In this document: positions 7,851-15,562 of the stretch, piece by piece
Numbering within the stretch: the first letter of the stretch is position 1
Layout of the letters: each line of letters opens with the position of its first letter
DNA from: Chitinispirillales bacterium
GTDB taxonomy: Bacteria > Fibrobacterota > Chitinivibrionia > Chitinivibrionales > Chitinispirillaceae
Reading direction: 5' to 3'
Assembly: GCA_031281485.1 (NCBI GenBank)
Contig: JAITFI010000095.1
Span: 1-38,427 of the forward strand
Length of the DNA: 38,427 bases
Translations under genes and position numbers: made by a program
The notes under the pieces: generated by a model
The model's database searches: none
What the model saw: the letters and a program-made list of their open reading frames with translations, nothing else
Told to the model about the DNA's origin: nothing

Positions 7851-8600
7851 TTAATTCACCTCCATGTCCTTGATTCTGTAATATTGTTTCAGTACCTTTT
7901 CGTAATACCGCATAGGCAGCGGTTCTTTGTTGACCAGCGCCAGTCTTACTTTGTTGGGGCCGAGGTTGTACGCCAGTATTCCGTGTTTGAAGCTTTTGAA
8001 TTGCGTGATGAGCGTCATTAGATAGGCTGTTCCCAGCACCATGTTGATCTCCGGGTCAAGAAGGTCTTGCCGCGTGATTTGTCCCATGCCCAGGGTGTTG
8101 GCTATATAGGAGGCCGTCGCGTACTTGATCTGCATGATTCCCAGGGCGCCGCTCAGGGCTCCTCCGCGGTAGCGGCCCAGAGCTTGCGGGTTGAATTTGC
8201 TCTCCACGGCTATTACCGCCAAGAGCAGTTCGGGGCTGTAGCCGAACTGGGTGCTGTTTTGGTGGATGAGTTCAGCGAGGCGGTATTTCGCCTCAGGCGT
8301 TATCTTCTGCCCGGCGACCTCGCCGAGCAGCCGCACCAACCGCTCTTTTTCCCGCATTACCGCAAGTACGTGCACGGTGTTGACTCGTTCAGCCTTCATC
8401 GCGGCGATGTCGTAGTTCTGTCTTTGGATGGTGAACTCGTTTCTAAGGATTACCAAAGACACGGTGAGCAGCGGAACCAACAGCGTGACGATGAGCGCCA
8501 TGCTTGCCAGCTCGGATATCCAGATGCTCTTGCCGGTAAAGACAATATTGCGTTGTCGACGCGGTCGGTCCGCGAGTTGTTGTTGTTCATTTTCTTCCAT
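7851..8600 (-). CDS. Membrane-anchored lytic transglycosylase (SLT domain)
   Basis: This 249-residue protein has one N-terminal transmembrane helix (about residues 31-52), a helical linker, and a C-terminal SLT-family lysozyme-like domain. The catalytic Glu is Glu133 in AVIAVESKFNPQA, followed by the family motifs GALGIMQI and the AYNLGPNKV block. The enzyme should cleave peptidoglycan glycan strands in the periplasm to give 1,6-anhydromuropeptides. It is the last gene of a minus-strand set with a STAS-domain protein and a GH57-like protein. A repeat remnant sits in the gap before it. Confidence 0.88.
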   Translation of the reverse strand: MEENEQQQLADRPRRQRNIVFTGKSIWISELASMALIVTLLVPLLTVSLVILRNEFTIQRQNYDIAAMKAERVNTVHVLAVMREKERLVRLLGEVAGQKITPEAKYRLAELIHQNSTQFGYSPELLLAVIAVESKFNPQALGRYRGGALSGALGIMQIKYATASYIANTLGMGQITRQDLLDPEINMVLGTAYLMTLITQFKSFKHGILAYNLGPNKVRLALVNKEPLPMRYYEKVLKQYYRIKDMEVN

Positions 8601-8631
8601 ACCAGATTGATCCTTAAAATATCATTTATTT

Positions 8632-8671
8632 TTTTTAATCCTATAATCCTTTTAATCCTACTAATCCTAAT
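8632..8671. repeat. Half-copy of the AATCCT repeat touching the STAS gene stop
   Basis: AATCCTATAATCC, TTTTAATCCTAC and TAATCCTAATC form a run of spaced AATCCT units. The run ends inside the stop codon of the STAS gene (TCA at 8671-8673). The TTCAGACA terminus is missing. Confidence 0.65.
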
Positions 8672-9300
8672 CATTTTTTATCGGGAAATTCCTTTATGAT
8701 CCCCAACTGTTCCAACGGTTTAAGCCTGTCTTGCATCTTCTCCAAATCTATTTCAGCCGTCGCCTTCCATTGCCCAAGTTCCAAAAGTTCCGTGTGTTGT
8801 TGTTGTATTCGCTGGTTTTGCATGTTGATTATGTAAAGCAGCGTCAGGAACCAGCCGCAGAGTATGATCAGGCCGAACAGCGCGACCGGGTGCGAGATTC
8901 TGAAGCCGGTTTTGCGTGTCAGCGCTTTGCCGCTGCGTTTGAGAAAATCCAAGATCGTGCTGCCTTTGGAGAGCGAGTCGGCGTCGGGGAAGATAGAGAA
9001 AAGGTTGAAGTAGGGCAGGAACGCTTTGCATACGACGTCGTTTTTGAAGATGAATTTTAAGTCGCCGTCCTTGCCTTTGAGCGTGCTTTGCAGGGCTAAG
9101 AATATCGGCGCCACGGAGTCGCCGATTACGGTTATGCCCTCCATGTCTACGATGAACGAGCGGCAGCCGTCGTTTACCAGCGGCATGAACTTGTCGCGCA
9201 GGGCAGGGGCTTGCTCGTCGTGGAACTCGCCTGAGAGGGTTAGCCAGACAGAGCCGTTGCGGGTCTCCAGCTGGATGTCCAAGGATTCGGAGCGGATCAT
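8671..9300 (-). CDS. STAS-domain protein with membrane anchor and coiled coil
   Basis: Residues 1-120 of this 209-residue protein fit a STAS (anti-sigma factor antagonist-like) fold: LTLSGEFHDEQAPALRDKF, then CRSFIVDMEGITVIGDSVAP. Where phosphorylated STAS proteins usually have DSSG, this one has DSVAP, so regulation by Ser phosphorylation is doubtful. A single transmembrane helix covers about residues 138-158 and is followed by a Gln/Glu/Lys-rich probable coiled coil. Domain order suggests a cytosolic STAS head with a periplasmic tail. A role in linking cytosolic signalling to the peptidoglycan enzyme encoded next is inference from position only. Confidence 0.7.
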   Translation of the reverse strand: MIRSESLDIQLETRNGSVWLTLSGEFHDEQAPALRDKFMPLVNDGCRSFIVDMEGITVIGDSVAPIFLALQSTLKGKDGDLKFIFKNDVVCKAFLPYFNLFSIFPDADSLSKGSTILDFLKRSGKALTRKTGFRISHPVALFGLIILCGWFLTLLYIINMQNQRIQQQHTELLELGQWKATAEIDLEKMQDRLKPLEQLGIIKEFPDKK

Positions 9301-9344
9301 ATATCGTTTCCTTTATTATATTTGACATTCTTATGATTCTAATT

Positions 9345-9391
9345 TTTTAATCCTATAATCCTTATAATCCTATAAATCCTAATTCAGACAA
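9345..9391. repeat. Half-copy of the AATCCT repeat after the GH57-like gene
   Basis: Four spaced AATCCT units end in AATTCAGACAA at 9381-9391, the same terminus as the complete copies. It begins 45 nt upstream of the STAS gene start and ends 8 nt before the GH57-like stop codon. Confidence 0.7.
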
Positions 9392-9398
9392 TGGGTTA

Positions 9399-11432
9399 TC
9401 ACATCGCATCTTCAATCCCGCCTCTCATTCTTATCTTTTTAAAGCATATTCTGCCTGTGAACGATTGTGTTGAGTTGGGCTCTATTTCCGTTTGGCTCGT
9501 TATCATAAGCGTTGTGCCGTATGCGCCTTTTGATAGTGTTGATTTGGTTTTTTCCGCCGCGTCTTGGGTGAATAGCCAGATGTTTACTTTTTTTTGTGTG
9601 ACGAACTCTAATCTGACACCGGCGTCCTCGTCGTTGATTTCCCATTCTGTTATGTCGTCTACGGTTATGGGGGCGTCTATATTTATGTCTAGTTTTTGTT
9701 TGTCGGCTTTCAGTTCGGCTTGTTGTTTGGGGACTCCGGGCAGGGAGAGCGGGAACTCTATGGCGAAGGTGAAGGAGTAGGGGATAGGGGTTTGGTTGCC
9801 TAATTTATAGCTGTATGAGAGGACGGCGCCGTCTTTCTCAAGGCTGAAGACTTTGTCTATCGTCAGTGGGTTTTGGCGGCCCTCTTGGGTGAAGCCGCCG
9901 GCGGCGTTCAGCAGGATTCGCACACCGCCGGGGGAGCCTTTGAATGTGTACTCCATGGGCAGGCATGAGAAGTTTCCGCAGTCTGTTACCGCGCCGGTTT
10001 TATAATCTTCGTATGTTGGAAGGCCTGGGAAGATTTTGTCGCTGAACGCCAGCTTGCTTTCGCGCGGGTCGATTACCTCGGGGCTTTGGCGTATGGCGGG
10101 GTTGTACGCGGCGCAGGCGTTGAACGATCTTTCAAGGTAGTCCAGTTCGTAGACTTGGCCGCCGTTCTTGTGGTCTATGTAGAGTTTCAGCGCTTTGTTC
10201 GCCATAAGCACGCTCTTGTTGCCGTTGCGCAGAAACTCCGACAATCGGATCACGCCGCCGCTTATCCCGCGGCGCTCGTAGAGCTCGTTCTCTATATCTA
10301 TAAGTCTGCCGTATGTCCAGAGTCTGTCGGGCATGGAGACGAAGCCGGTTCCGGTGTGCGGAAGGAAGCGGTTTATGTCTTGAGCGAAAAATAGGGCCCG
10401 TTTGAGCCGCGCCGCAACGCGCGTGTCTTTGAGCGCGGCCACGCTGTCGCCGACGTCCATCAGTTTGCGTTGCATGACGCTTATCTGGTCGTAGCAGTGC
10501 AGGTAGTTCATGAAGTAGGGCGTCACGGGGCCGTCGCCCGGCGGCACGAGGCCTGAGGGGAAGTAGTGCAGCCCGAGAGGGGGCGCGTCGCCCACCACGT
10601 CGCGGAAGCGCCTGGGTTGGAGTTCGAGGATGCGTTTGTCGATCTCCGCCGCGGTGCGTTCCAGCCAAGCGCGCTGCGGGTCGCCGGCCGTTTGGCCGTC
10701 GCCGCCCTCTTCGCGCCGGCCTTTGCGCCGCTTGCCGCCCTTGCCACCCGTCGAAGCCTCCTCGCCCGTAATATCAGACTCCGAAAGTTCCAGCGAATAC
10801 ATATATTTAAGTACCAGCATGCGCGGCGCGCCGTCCGGCCCGTCGTCGGGGAGTTCTCCCTTGACCCACTCCGCCAAGTCTTGGGGCGCGTTGCCGAGGT
10901 GGTATGAGCGCACCGGGAAGACCGCCATGGAGTTGCCGGTGGACTCGGTGATCCAGTATCCGGCTCCGCGCTTGTCGGAGTCTTCCGCCAAGAGTTTGTT
11001 TGAGACCACCGCGTATTTCAGCCCGGCCCCGTATAGCATGTCGATATAGGACGGCTCCCAGTTGGAAAAGGGCGGCACGAAGCCGCCGGGCGCCTCGGAT
11101 GTCAGTTCCGAAAAGACCCGCTGCCCGAGCGCTATGTTCTCGCTCGTCAGCCAAAGCGGCGAAAAACTCAGGAAAGGTTCCGTGTACCCCATGCAGAGGC
11201 ACTCGACGGCGCCGCGCCTGACCGCGTCCGCGAGCGGGCCGAGGAGGCGTTTGTCCGCGCATTCGAGCATATACCCGGGCAGCGCCGCGTTGAACCGCAG
11301 CCGGGGGTACGCCGCGCACACGGCGAGCAACGCCGCCACGAACCGGTTGACGGAGGCCGCAAGCTCCTTTTGGGGCATCAAGCGGTTCTTGTAGGGTTGC
11401 AAAAGCAATATAATTTGGTCTCTTCTCATCAT
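9399..11432 (-). CDS. GH57-like protein that has lost catalytic residues
   Basis: This 677-residue protein follows the layout of GH57 4-alpha-glucanotransferases and alpha-amylases: an N-terminal barrel-like region, a helical middle, and a C-terminal DUF1926-like beta-domain (GGQVYELDYLERSFN, then LPMEYTFKGSPGGVRILLN). The barrel motifs are altered. The HxHQP motif reads LLLQP at residues 9-13. The segment that in active enzymes reads like TERVWQP, with its Glu nucleophile, reads PFSNWEP at residues 121-127, placing Phe at the Glu position. No DDGEKFG-like acid/base motif is visible; a Lys/Arg/Gly-rich insertion (about residues 226-246) lies nearby. GYTEPFLS is retained. It is therefore probably not an active glucan hydrolase and may bind alpha-glucan. 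The start has no strong ribosome binding site. It heads a set with the STAS and transglycosylase genes. Confidence 0.72.
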   Translation of the reverse strand: MMRRDQIILLLQPYKNRLMPQKELAASVNRFVAALLAVCAAYPRLRFNAALPGYMLECADKRLLGPLADAVRRGAVECLCMGYTEPFLSFSPLWLTSENIALGQRVFSELTSEAPGGFVPPFSNWEPSYIDMLYGAGLKYAVVSNKLLAEDSDKRGAGYWITESTGNSMAVFPVRSYHLGNAPQDLAEWVKGELPDDGPDGAPRMLVLKYMYSLELSESDITGEEASTGGKGGKRRKGRREEGGDGQTAGDPQRAWLERTAAEIDKRILELQPRRFRDVVGDAPPLGLHYFPSGLVPPGDGPVTPYFMNYLHCYDQISVMQRKLMDVGDSVAALKDTRVAARLKRALFFAQDINRFLPHTGTGFVSMPDRLWTYGRLIDIENELYERRGISGGVIRLSEFLRNGNKSVLMANKALKLYIDHKNGGQVYELDYLERSFNACAAYNPAIRQSPEVIDPRESKLAFSDKIFPGLPTYEDYKTGAVTDCGNFSCLPMEYTFKGSPGGVRILLNAAGGFTQEGRQNPLTIDKVFSLEKDGAVLSYSYKLGNQTPIPYSFTFAIEFPLSLPGVPKQQAELKADKQKLDINIDAPITVDDITEWEINDEDAGVRLEFVTQKKVNIWLFTQDAAEKTKSTLSKGAYGTTLMITSQTEIEPNSTQSFTGRICFKKIRMRGGIEDAM

Positions 11433-11489
11433 ATTATAGAAATTAATTCAACATCACAGGTAAAATCAACATTAACATCAAAATATCCC

Positions 11490-11518
11490 TTGACATACAA
11501 CATACGCTTATTTATTTT
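11490..11518 (+). promoter_or_regulatory. Promoter of the pyruvate phosphate dikinase gene
   Basis: TTGACA at 11490-11495 is a perfect -35 box, followed after 17 nt by TATTTT at 11513-11518. It would give a leader of roughly 90 nt before the ATG at 11615. Confidence 0.5.
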
Positions 11519-11614
11519 TCTATAGTCGATTATTGAAATTACGTATAAACCGGCTGATATTGATAAAGATTATTATAAAATAAACCTTTAAACACAATTT
11601 TGGAGGGCTTCACG

Positions 11615-14482
11615 ATGGCCAAGAAGTATGTGTACTCGTTCGGTCCCGGCAAAGCCGACGGAACCGCTGAGATGAAGAATCTGTTGGGTGGCAAGGGCGC
11701 GAACCTTGCCGAGATGTGTAATCTGAAGCTGCCTGTCCCGGCGGGTTTCACAATCACGACGGAGTGTTGCACCGACTACTTCGCCAACAAGATGAGGTTC
11801 CCGGCGGAGCTCATGGGCCAGGTCGACAAGGCGCTCAAGGCTGTCGAAAAAACCATGGAGATGAAGTTCGGGGATCCGAAGAACCCCCTCCTCGTCTCGT
11901 GCCGTTCCGGCGCCCGTATGTCCATGCCGGGCATGATGGAGACCGTCCTGAACGTCGGCCTCTGCACAAAAACCATCCCCGGGCTCGTTGAAAAGACCAG
12001 AAACGAGCGCTTCGTTTGGGACTCCTACCGCCGCCTTATTATGATGTACTCCGACGTGGTGATGGAGAAGGCCGAGGGCATAGAGCCCAAGGACGACAAC
12101 GGCATCCGCAAGCAGCTCGAGGGCATCATGGACGAGTTGAAGGAGCGCAAAGGCTACAAGACCGACACGGACATGGGCGTAAACGACCTCAAGGATCTCT
12201 GCGAAAAGTTTAAGGTCCGCGTCAAAGAGGTGCTCAAATCCTCCTTCCCCGACGATCCCATGGAGCAGCTCAAGGGCGGCATCGGCGCCGTGTTCAAGAG
12301 CTGGAACGGCAAGCGCGCCATAGCATACCGCAACATTGAGGGCATCCCCCATGAGTGGGGCACCGCCACCAACGTCCAGGCCATGGTCTTCGGCAACATG
12401 GGCGACTCCTCCGCCACCGGCGTGGCCTTCACGCGCAACCCGGCCAACGGCGAGAAGAAGTTCTTCGGCGAATACCTTGTCAACGCTCAGGGCGAAGACG
12501 TCGTCGCCGGTATCCGTACGCCCGCTCCCATCAACGAGTCCACAAAGAGCGAGCACACCGCCCACCTCAAGTCGCTTGAGAAGGAGATGCCCGAGGCCTA
12601 CAAGAAGCTCGATGAAATCCAGAAGAAGCTCGAGAAGCATTATAGGAATATGCAGGACTTGGAGTTCACCATCCAAGAGGGAAAACTCTGGATGTTGCAG
12701 ACCCGCGACGGCAAGCGCACGGGTCTGGCCGCTCTCAACATGGCCATGGACATGCTTGAGGAGAAGCTGATCGACGTGGAGACGGCGCTGTTGCGCGTAA
12801 AGCCCGCGCAGCTCGACGAGCTTCTCCACCCGGTTATCGACCCCGTGGCCGAGAAGAAGGCCGCGGTGCTCGGCAAGGGTTTGCCGGCTGGTCCGGGCGG
12901 CGCGTCGGGCGCGATAGTCTTCTCCGCTCAGGATGCCGTGGAATGGGTCAAGAGCAAGGCGAAGAACGTTATTTTGGTTCGTGAGGAGACCAACCCCGAA
13001 GACATCGAGGGTATGCGCGCCGCTCAGGGCATCCTGACCGCCCGCGGCGGTATGACCAGCCACGCCGCTCTCGTCGCCCGCGGCTGGGGCAAGTGCTGTA
13101 TCGTCGGCGCCGCCGATTTCCACATCGACGCCAAATCCAAGACCATCACGATCAAGGGCAAGACGCTCAAAGAGGGCGACATCGTCACCCTCAACGGCAC
13201 CAAGGGCAGCGTCTACGAGGGCGCGCTCCCAATGATCGACGCGACCGAGAACCCGCGCTTCCAAAGCTTCCTGAAGCTCGCCGAAAAGTACAAGTCTATG
13301 AAAGTGCGCGCCAACGCCGACACGCCTTCCGACGCTAAGGTCGCCCGCAGCTTCGGCGCCGAGGGTATCGGCCTCTTCCGCACCGAGCACATGTTCTACG
13401 GCGAGGGCAGCGACGAGCCGTTAAGCTATCTGCGCCAGATGATCCTCTCCAAGTCCGTACAGGAGCGCCGCGCCGCTTTGGATAAACTCTTCCCCTTCGT
13501 GAAGCGCGACATCAAGGCGACGATGCATGCTATGGCCGGTTTCCCGGTTACCATCCGCCTCTTAGACCCGCCGTTGCACGAGTTCGTGCCGGAGAGCCAG
13601 GAGAAGGTGAGCGACCTGGCCAAGAAGCTGGGCATAGACTACGGCGACGTCAGGAAGCGCGGCGAGAGTTTGAAGGAGGTCAACCCGATGCTCGGCCACC
13701 GCGGCGTCCGCCTCGGCATCACCTACCCGGAACTCACCGAAATGCAGGTACGCGCCATCCTCGAAGCCGCCGCCGAGTTGAGCAAAGAGGGCACGAAGGT
13801 CACGCCGGAGATCATGATCCCGGTAACCTGCACCCCGAAAGAGCTCGCCCACCAGAAGGTCATCGTTGACAAGGTTGCCGACGAGGTCAAGAAGAAGTAC
13901 GAGCTGAAAAACTTCGACTACCTCTACGGCACGATGATAGAGATCCCCCGCGCGGCGCTTCTGGCGAACGAGATGGCCACCGTGGCGGAGTTCTTCTCCT
14001 TCGGCACCAACGACCTTACGCAGATGGGTTTCGGCTTCAGCCGCGACGACATCGGCGCCTTCATGGGCGATTACTTAGACAAGAAGCTCTTGCCCGAAGA
14101 CCCGTTCCTGAGCATCGACCAGTCCGGTATCGGCCAGTTGGTGCGCTACGGCGTTGAGCGCGGCCGCGACGTCAGGGAAAAGCTGAAGGTCGGCGTCTGC
14201 GGCGAGCACGGCGGCGACCCCGCTTCCGTGGAGTTCTTCTACGGTCTGGGCTTGAACTACGTGAGCTGCTCTCCCTTCCGTGTTCCCATCGCCCGCTTGG
14301 CCTCCGCTCACGCGGAGATAAAGGCGAAGAGGGCCGCGAAGTCTCCCGCCAAAAAGTCGGCCTCCGCCAAGAAGTCCGGCGGCAAGAAAGCGGATAAGAA
14401 GGCCGAGAAGAAAGCGGCTAAACCGGCGGCCAAGAAGGCCCCGGCCAAAAAAGCCGCTAAGAAGGGCGCGAAGAAGAGGTAA
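11615..14482 (+). CDS. ppdK: Pyruvate, phosphate dikinase with a histone-H1-like tail
   Basis: The enzyme interconverts pyruvate + ATP + phosphate and phosphoenolpyruvate + AMP + pyrophosphate in the cytosol. I start at the ATG at 11615, 8 nt after GGAGG. The domains come in the usual order: N-terminal ATP-grasp domain (GGKGANLAEM, then SCRSGARMSMPGMMETVLN), the phosphohistidine domain with GGMTSHAALVARG, and the C-terminal PEP/pyruvate barrel with FRTEHMF, FGTNDLTQMGFGFSRDD and the catalytic-Cys motif CGEHGGDP. The family-like part ends near residue 897. It is followed by about 55 extra residues made almost only of Lys, Ala, Ser, Gly and Pro (SPAKKSASAKKS, KKAPAKKAAKKG), like the tail of bacterial histone-H1-like proteins. 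Family proteins are usually about 875-900 residues, so the 955-residue length is due to this tail. The hairpin at 14509-14538 terminates transcription. Confidence 0.95.
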   Translation: MAKKYVYSFGPGKADGTAEMKNLLGGKGANLAEMCNLKLPVPAGFTITTECCTDYFANKMRFPAELMGQVDKALKAVEKTMEMKFGDPKNPLLVSCRSGARMSMPGMMETVLNVGLCTKTIPGLVEKTRNERFVWDSYRRLIMMYSDVVMEKAEGIEPKDDNGIRKQLEGIMDELKERKGYKTDTDMGVNDLKDLCEKFKVRVKEVLKSSFPDDPMEQLKGGIGAVFKSWNGKRAIAYRNIEGIPHEWGTATNVQAMVFGNMGDSSATGVAFTRNPANGEKKFFGEYLVNAQGEDVVAGIRTPAPINESTKSEHTAHLKSLEKEMPEAYKKLDEIQKKLEKHYRNMQDLEFTIQEGKLWMLQTRDGKRTGLAALNMAMDMLEEKLIDVETALLRVKPAQLDELLHPVIDPVAEKKAAVLGKGLPAGPGGASGAIVFSAQDAVEWVKSKAKNVILVREETNPEDIEGMRAAQGILTARGGMTSHAALVARGWGKCCIVGAADFHIDAKSKTITIKGKTLKEGDIVTLNGTKGSVYEGALPMIDATENPRFQSFLKLAEKYKSMKVRANADTPSDAKVARSFGAEGIGLFRTEHMFYGEGSDEPLSYLRQMILSKSVQERRAALDKLFPFVKRDIKATMHAMAGFPVTIRLLDPPLHEFVPESQEKVSDLAKKLGIDYGDVRKRGESLKEVNPMLGHRGVRLGITYPELTEMQVRAILEAAAELSKEGTKVTPEIMIPVTCTPKELAHQKVIVDKVADEVKKKYELKNFDYLYGTMIEIPRAALLANEMATVAEFFSFGTNDLTQMGFGFSRDDIGAFMGDYLDKKLLPEDPFLSIDQSGIGQLVRYGVERGRDVREKLKVGVCGEHGGDPASVEFFYGLGLNYVSCSPFRVPIARLASAHAEIKAKRAAKSPAKKSASAKKSGGKKADKKAEKKAAKPAAKKAPAKKAAKKGAKKR

Positions 14483-14508
14483 GCGCCGGTAGCCGTTAGG
14501 TAAAAACG

Positions 14509-14538
14509 GGGGTGCGGCATCAAACCGCACCCCTTTTT
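14509..14538 (+). terminator. Rho-independent terminator after ppdK
   Basis: GGGGTGCGG at 14509-14517 pairs perfectly with CCGCACCCC at 14525-14533 around CATCAAA, followed by TTTTT at 14534-14538. Confidence 0.85.
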
Positions 14539-14566
14539 GTTTACGTTGATTATAGGAATATAAGAA

Positions 14567-14803
14567 ATGCCGACATTATTTTCTTTTGACGATAATAACT
14601 TGCTCCTCTGTGCCGAAGACAATGCTGTTTACGCGCAACCGTTGAGTGATTATCCGAGGTTAAGCAGGGCGACGAGCGAACAACGGGAAAAATGGAAGCT
14701 GTCTAACATCGGTATCCATTGGGAAGAGATTGATGAGGATGTGAGTTTCGAGAGTTTTTTTTACGAAAAAGACGATCCCTTGGTTGTTAAGGCGGTTCTG
14801 TAA
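14567..14803 (+). CDS. DUF2442-family protein
   Basis: This 78-residue protein ends with the DUF2442 pattern: YAQPLSDYPRLSRATSEQRE followed by IGIHWEEIDEDVSFESFF. Members are small proteins often found beside DUF4160 genes in putative toxin-antitoxin-like pairs, but no DUF4160 partner is present here. Its TAA stop shares a base with the ATG of the following PHP gene (TAATG), so the two are probably translated together. Function unknown. Confidence 0.75.
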   Translation: MPTLFSFDDNNLLLCAEDNAVYAQPLSDYPRLSRATSEQREKWKLSNIGIHWEEIDEDVSFESFFYEKDDPLVVKAVL

Positions 14804-15516
14804 TGATCCCGTTCGACCTACACGTCCACACCATATTCAGCCAGTGCGGTATACATACCGCATTGGAGATACTAGCCCGCGCCAATGAGCTCGGCATGAA
14901 GGGTATCGCGATAACCGACCACGGCCCCGCGCTACCGGATGAACGCATAAACAGCCCGTTCTTCGAACGCTTTAAATCGCCGTACCCCGATCTGATATTC
15001 CTGAAAGGGATGGAGTGCAACTTGGCGGACGATAGCGGCAAGATCGATATCCCGGTAAGGTTCCAAAAGTGTATGGACGTGGTGCTTTTGGGCATCCACC
15101 CAAATACCCCGATGGGCAAAAGCGCGTCCGCCTACACCGATATGCTGATCGCCGCGATAGACAAGAATCCGTGCATAGACATAATAACCCACCCGAACGA
15201 CCCGAACTATCCGGTCGATTACAAACGCTTGGCCCGGGCCGCCAAAGCCGCCGGGGTCGCCTTAGAGCTCAACAATTCAAAAATCCTGTACGCCAGAGCG
15301 GAGGCGCAAAGCGCGGTTGACTTAGTGAAGGTATGCCGCGACGAAGGCTGTAAAATGGCGGTGAACAGCGATACCCACGCCATACATGAGTTGGGGTTGG
15401 ACGATTCGGTCAGGCCGATATTAGAATCGGTTGGATTTCCGGAGGAAATGATCGTTAATAGGGATGAAGCGTCTACTATGGAATTTATCAATTCGAGGCG
15501 GGGGAATAAGGCGTAG
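14803..15516 (+). CDS. PHP-domain phosphoesterase (YcdX-like)
   Basis: This 237-residue protein carries the metal-binding motifs of the PHP superfamily in order: DLHVHTIFS at residues 5-13, AITDHGPAL near residue 37, GMECN near residue 68, GIHPN, IITHPNDP, and NSDTHAIHELG near residue 187. These His and Asp residues would bind a trinuclear metal centre, as in YcdX-type phosphatases. The substrate is unknown; histidinol phosphatase is a less likely alternative. The start overlaps the stop of the DUF2442 gene by one base. Confidence 0.85.
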   Translation: MIPFDLHVHTIFSQCGIHTALEILARANELGMKGIAITDHGPALPDERINSPFFERFKSPYPDLIFLKGMECNLADDSGKIDIPVRFQKCMDVVLLGIHPNTPMGKSASAYTDMLIAAIDKNPCIDIITHPNDPNYPVDYKRLARAAKAAGVALELNNSKILYARAEAQSAVDLVKVCRDEGCKMAVNSDTHAIHELGLDDSVRPILESVGFPEEMIVNRDEASTMEFINSRRGNKA

Positions 15517-15539
15517 GGGCGAACTGTGTTCGCCCCTAC
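15513..15539. terminator. Bidirectional terminator-like palindrome between PHP and CotH1 genes
   Basis: GTAGGGGCGAAC at 15513-15524 pairs perfectly with GTTCGCCCCTAC at 15528-15539 around TGT. It overlaps the stop codon of the PHP gene and lies between convergent genes. A degenerate relative is at 34528-34546, so it is also a dispersed repeat type. Confidence 0.65.
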
Positions 15540-15562
15540 AATGTAACCTAATAATTCAGTCC

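Noticed and set aside
8671-9300. STAS protein considered as part of a sigma-factor partner-switching operon
   Set aside because: No anti-sigma kinase or PP2C phosphatase gene is adjacent, and the usual DSSG site is altered.
11588-13390. A 600-residue open frame antisense to the pyruvate phosphate dikinase gene
   Set aside because: It lies fully opposite a gene with all dikinase motifs and has a composition (Leu/Val/Gly/His-rich) typical of the reverse of GC-rich codons; no domain or ribosome site is seen.
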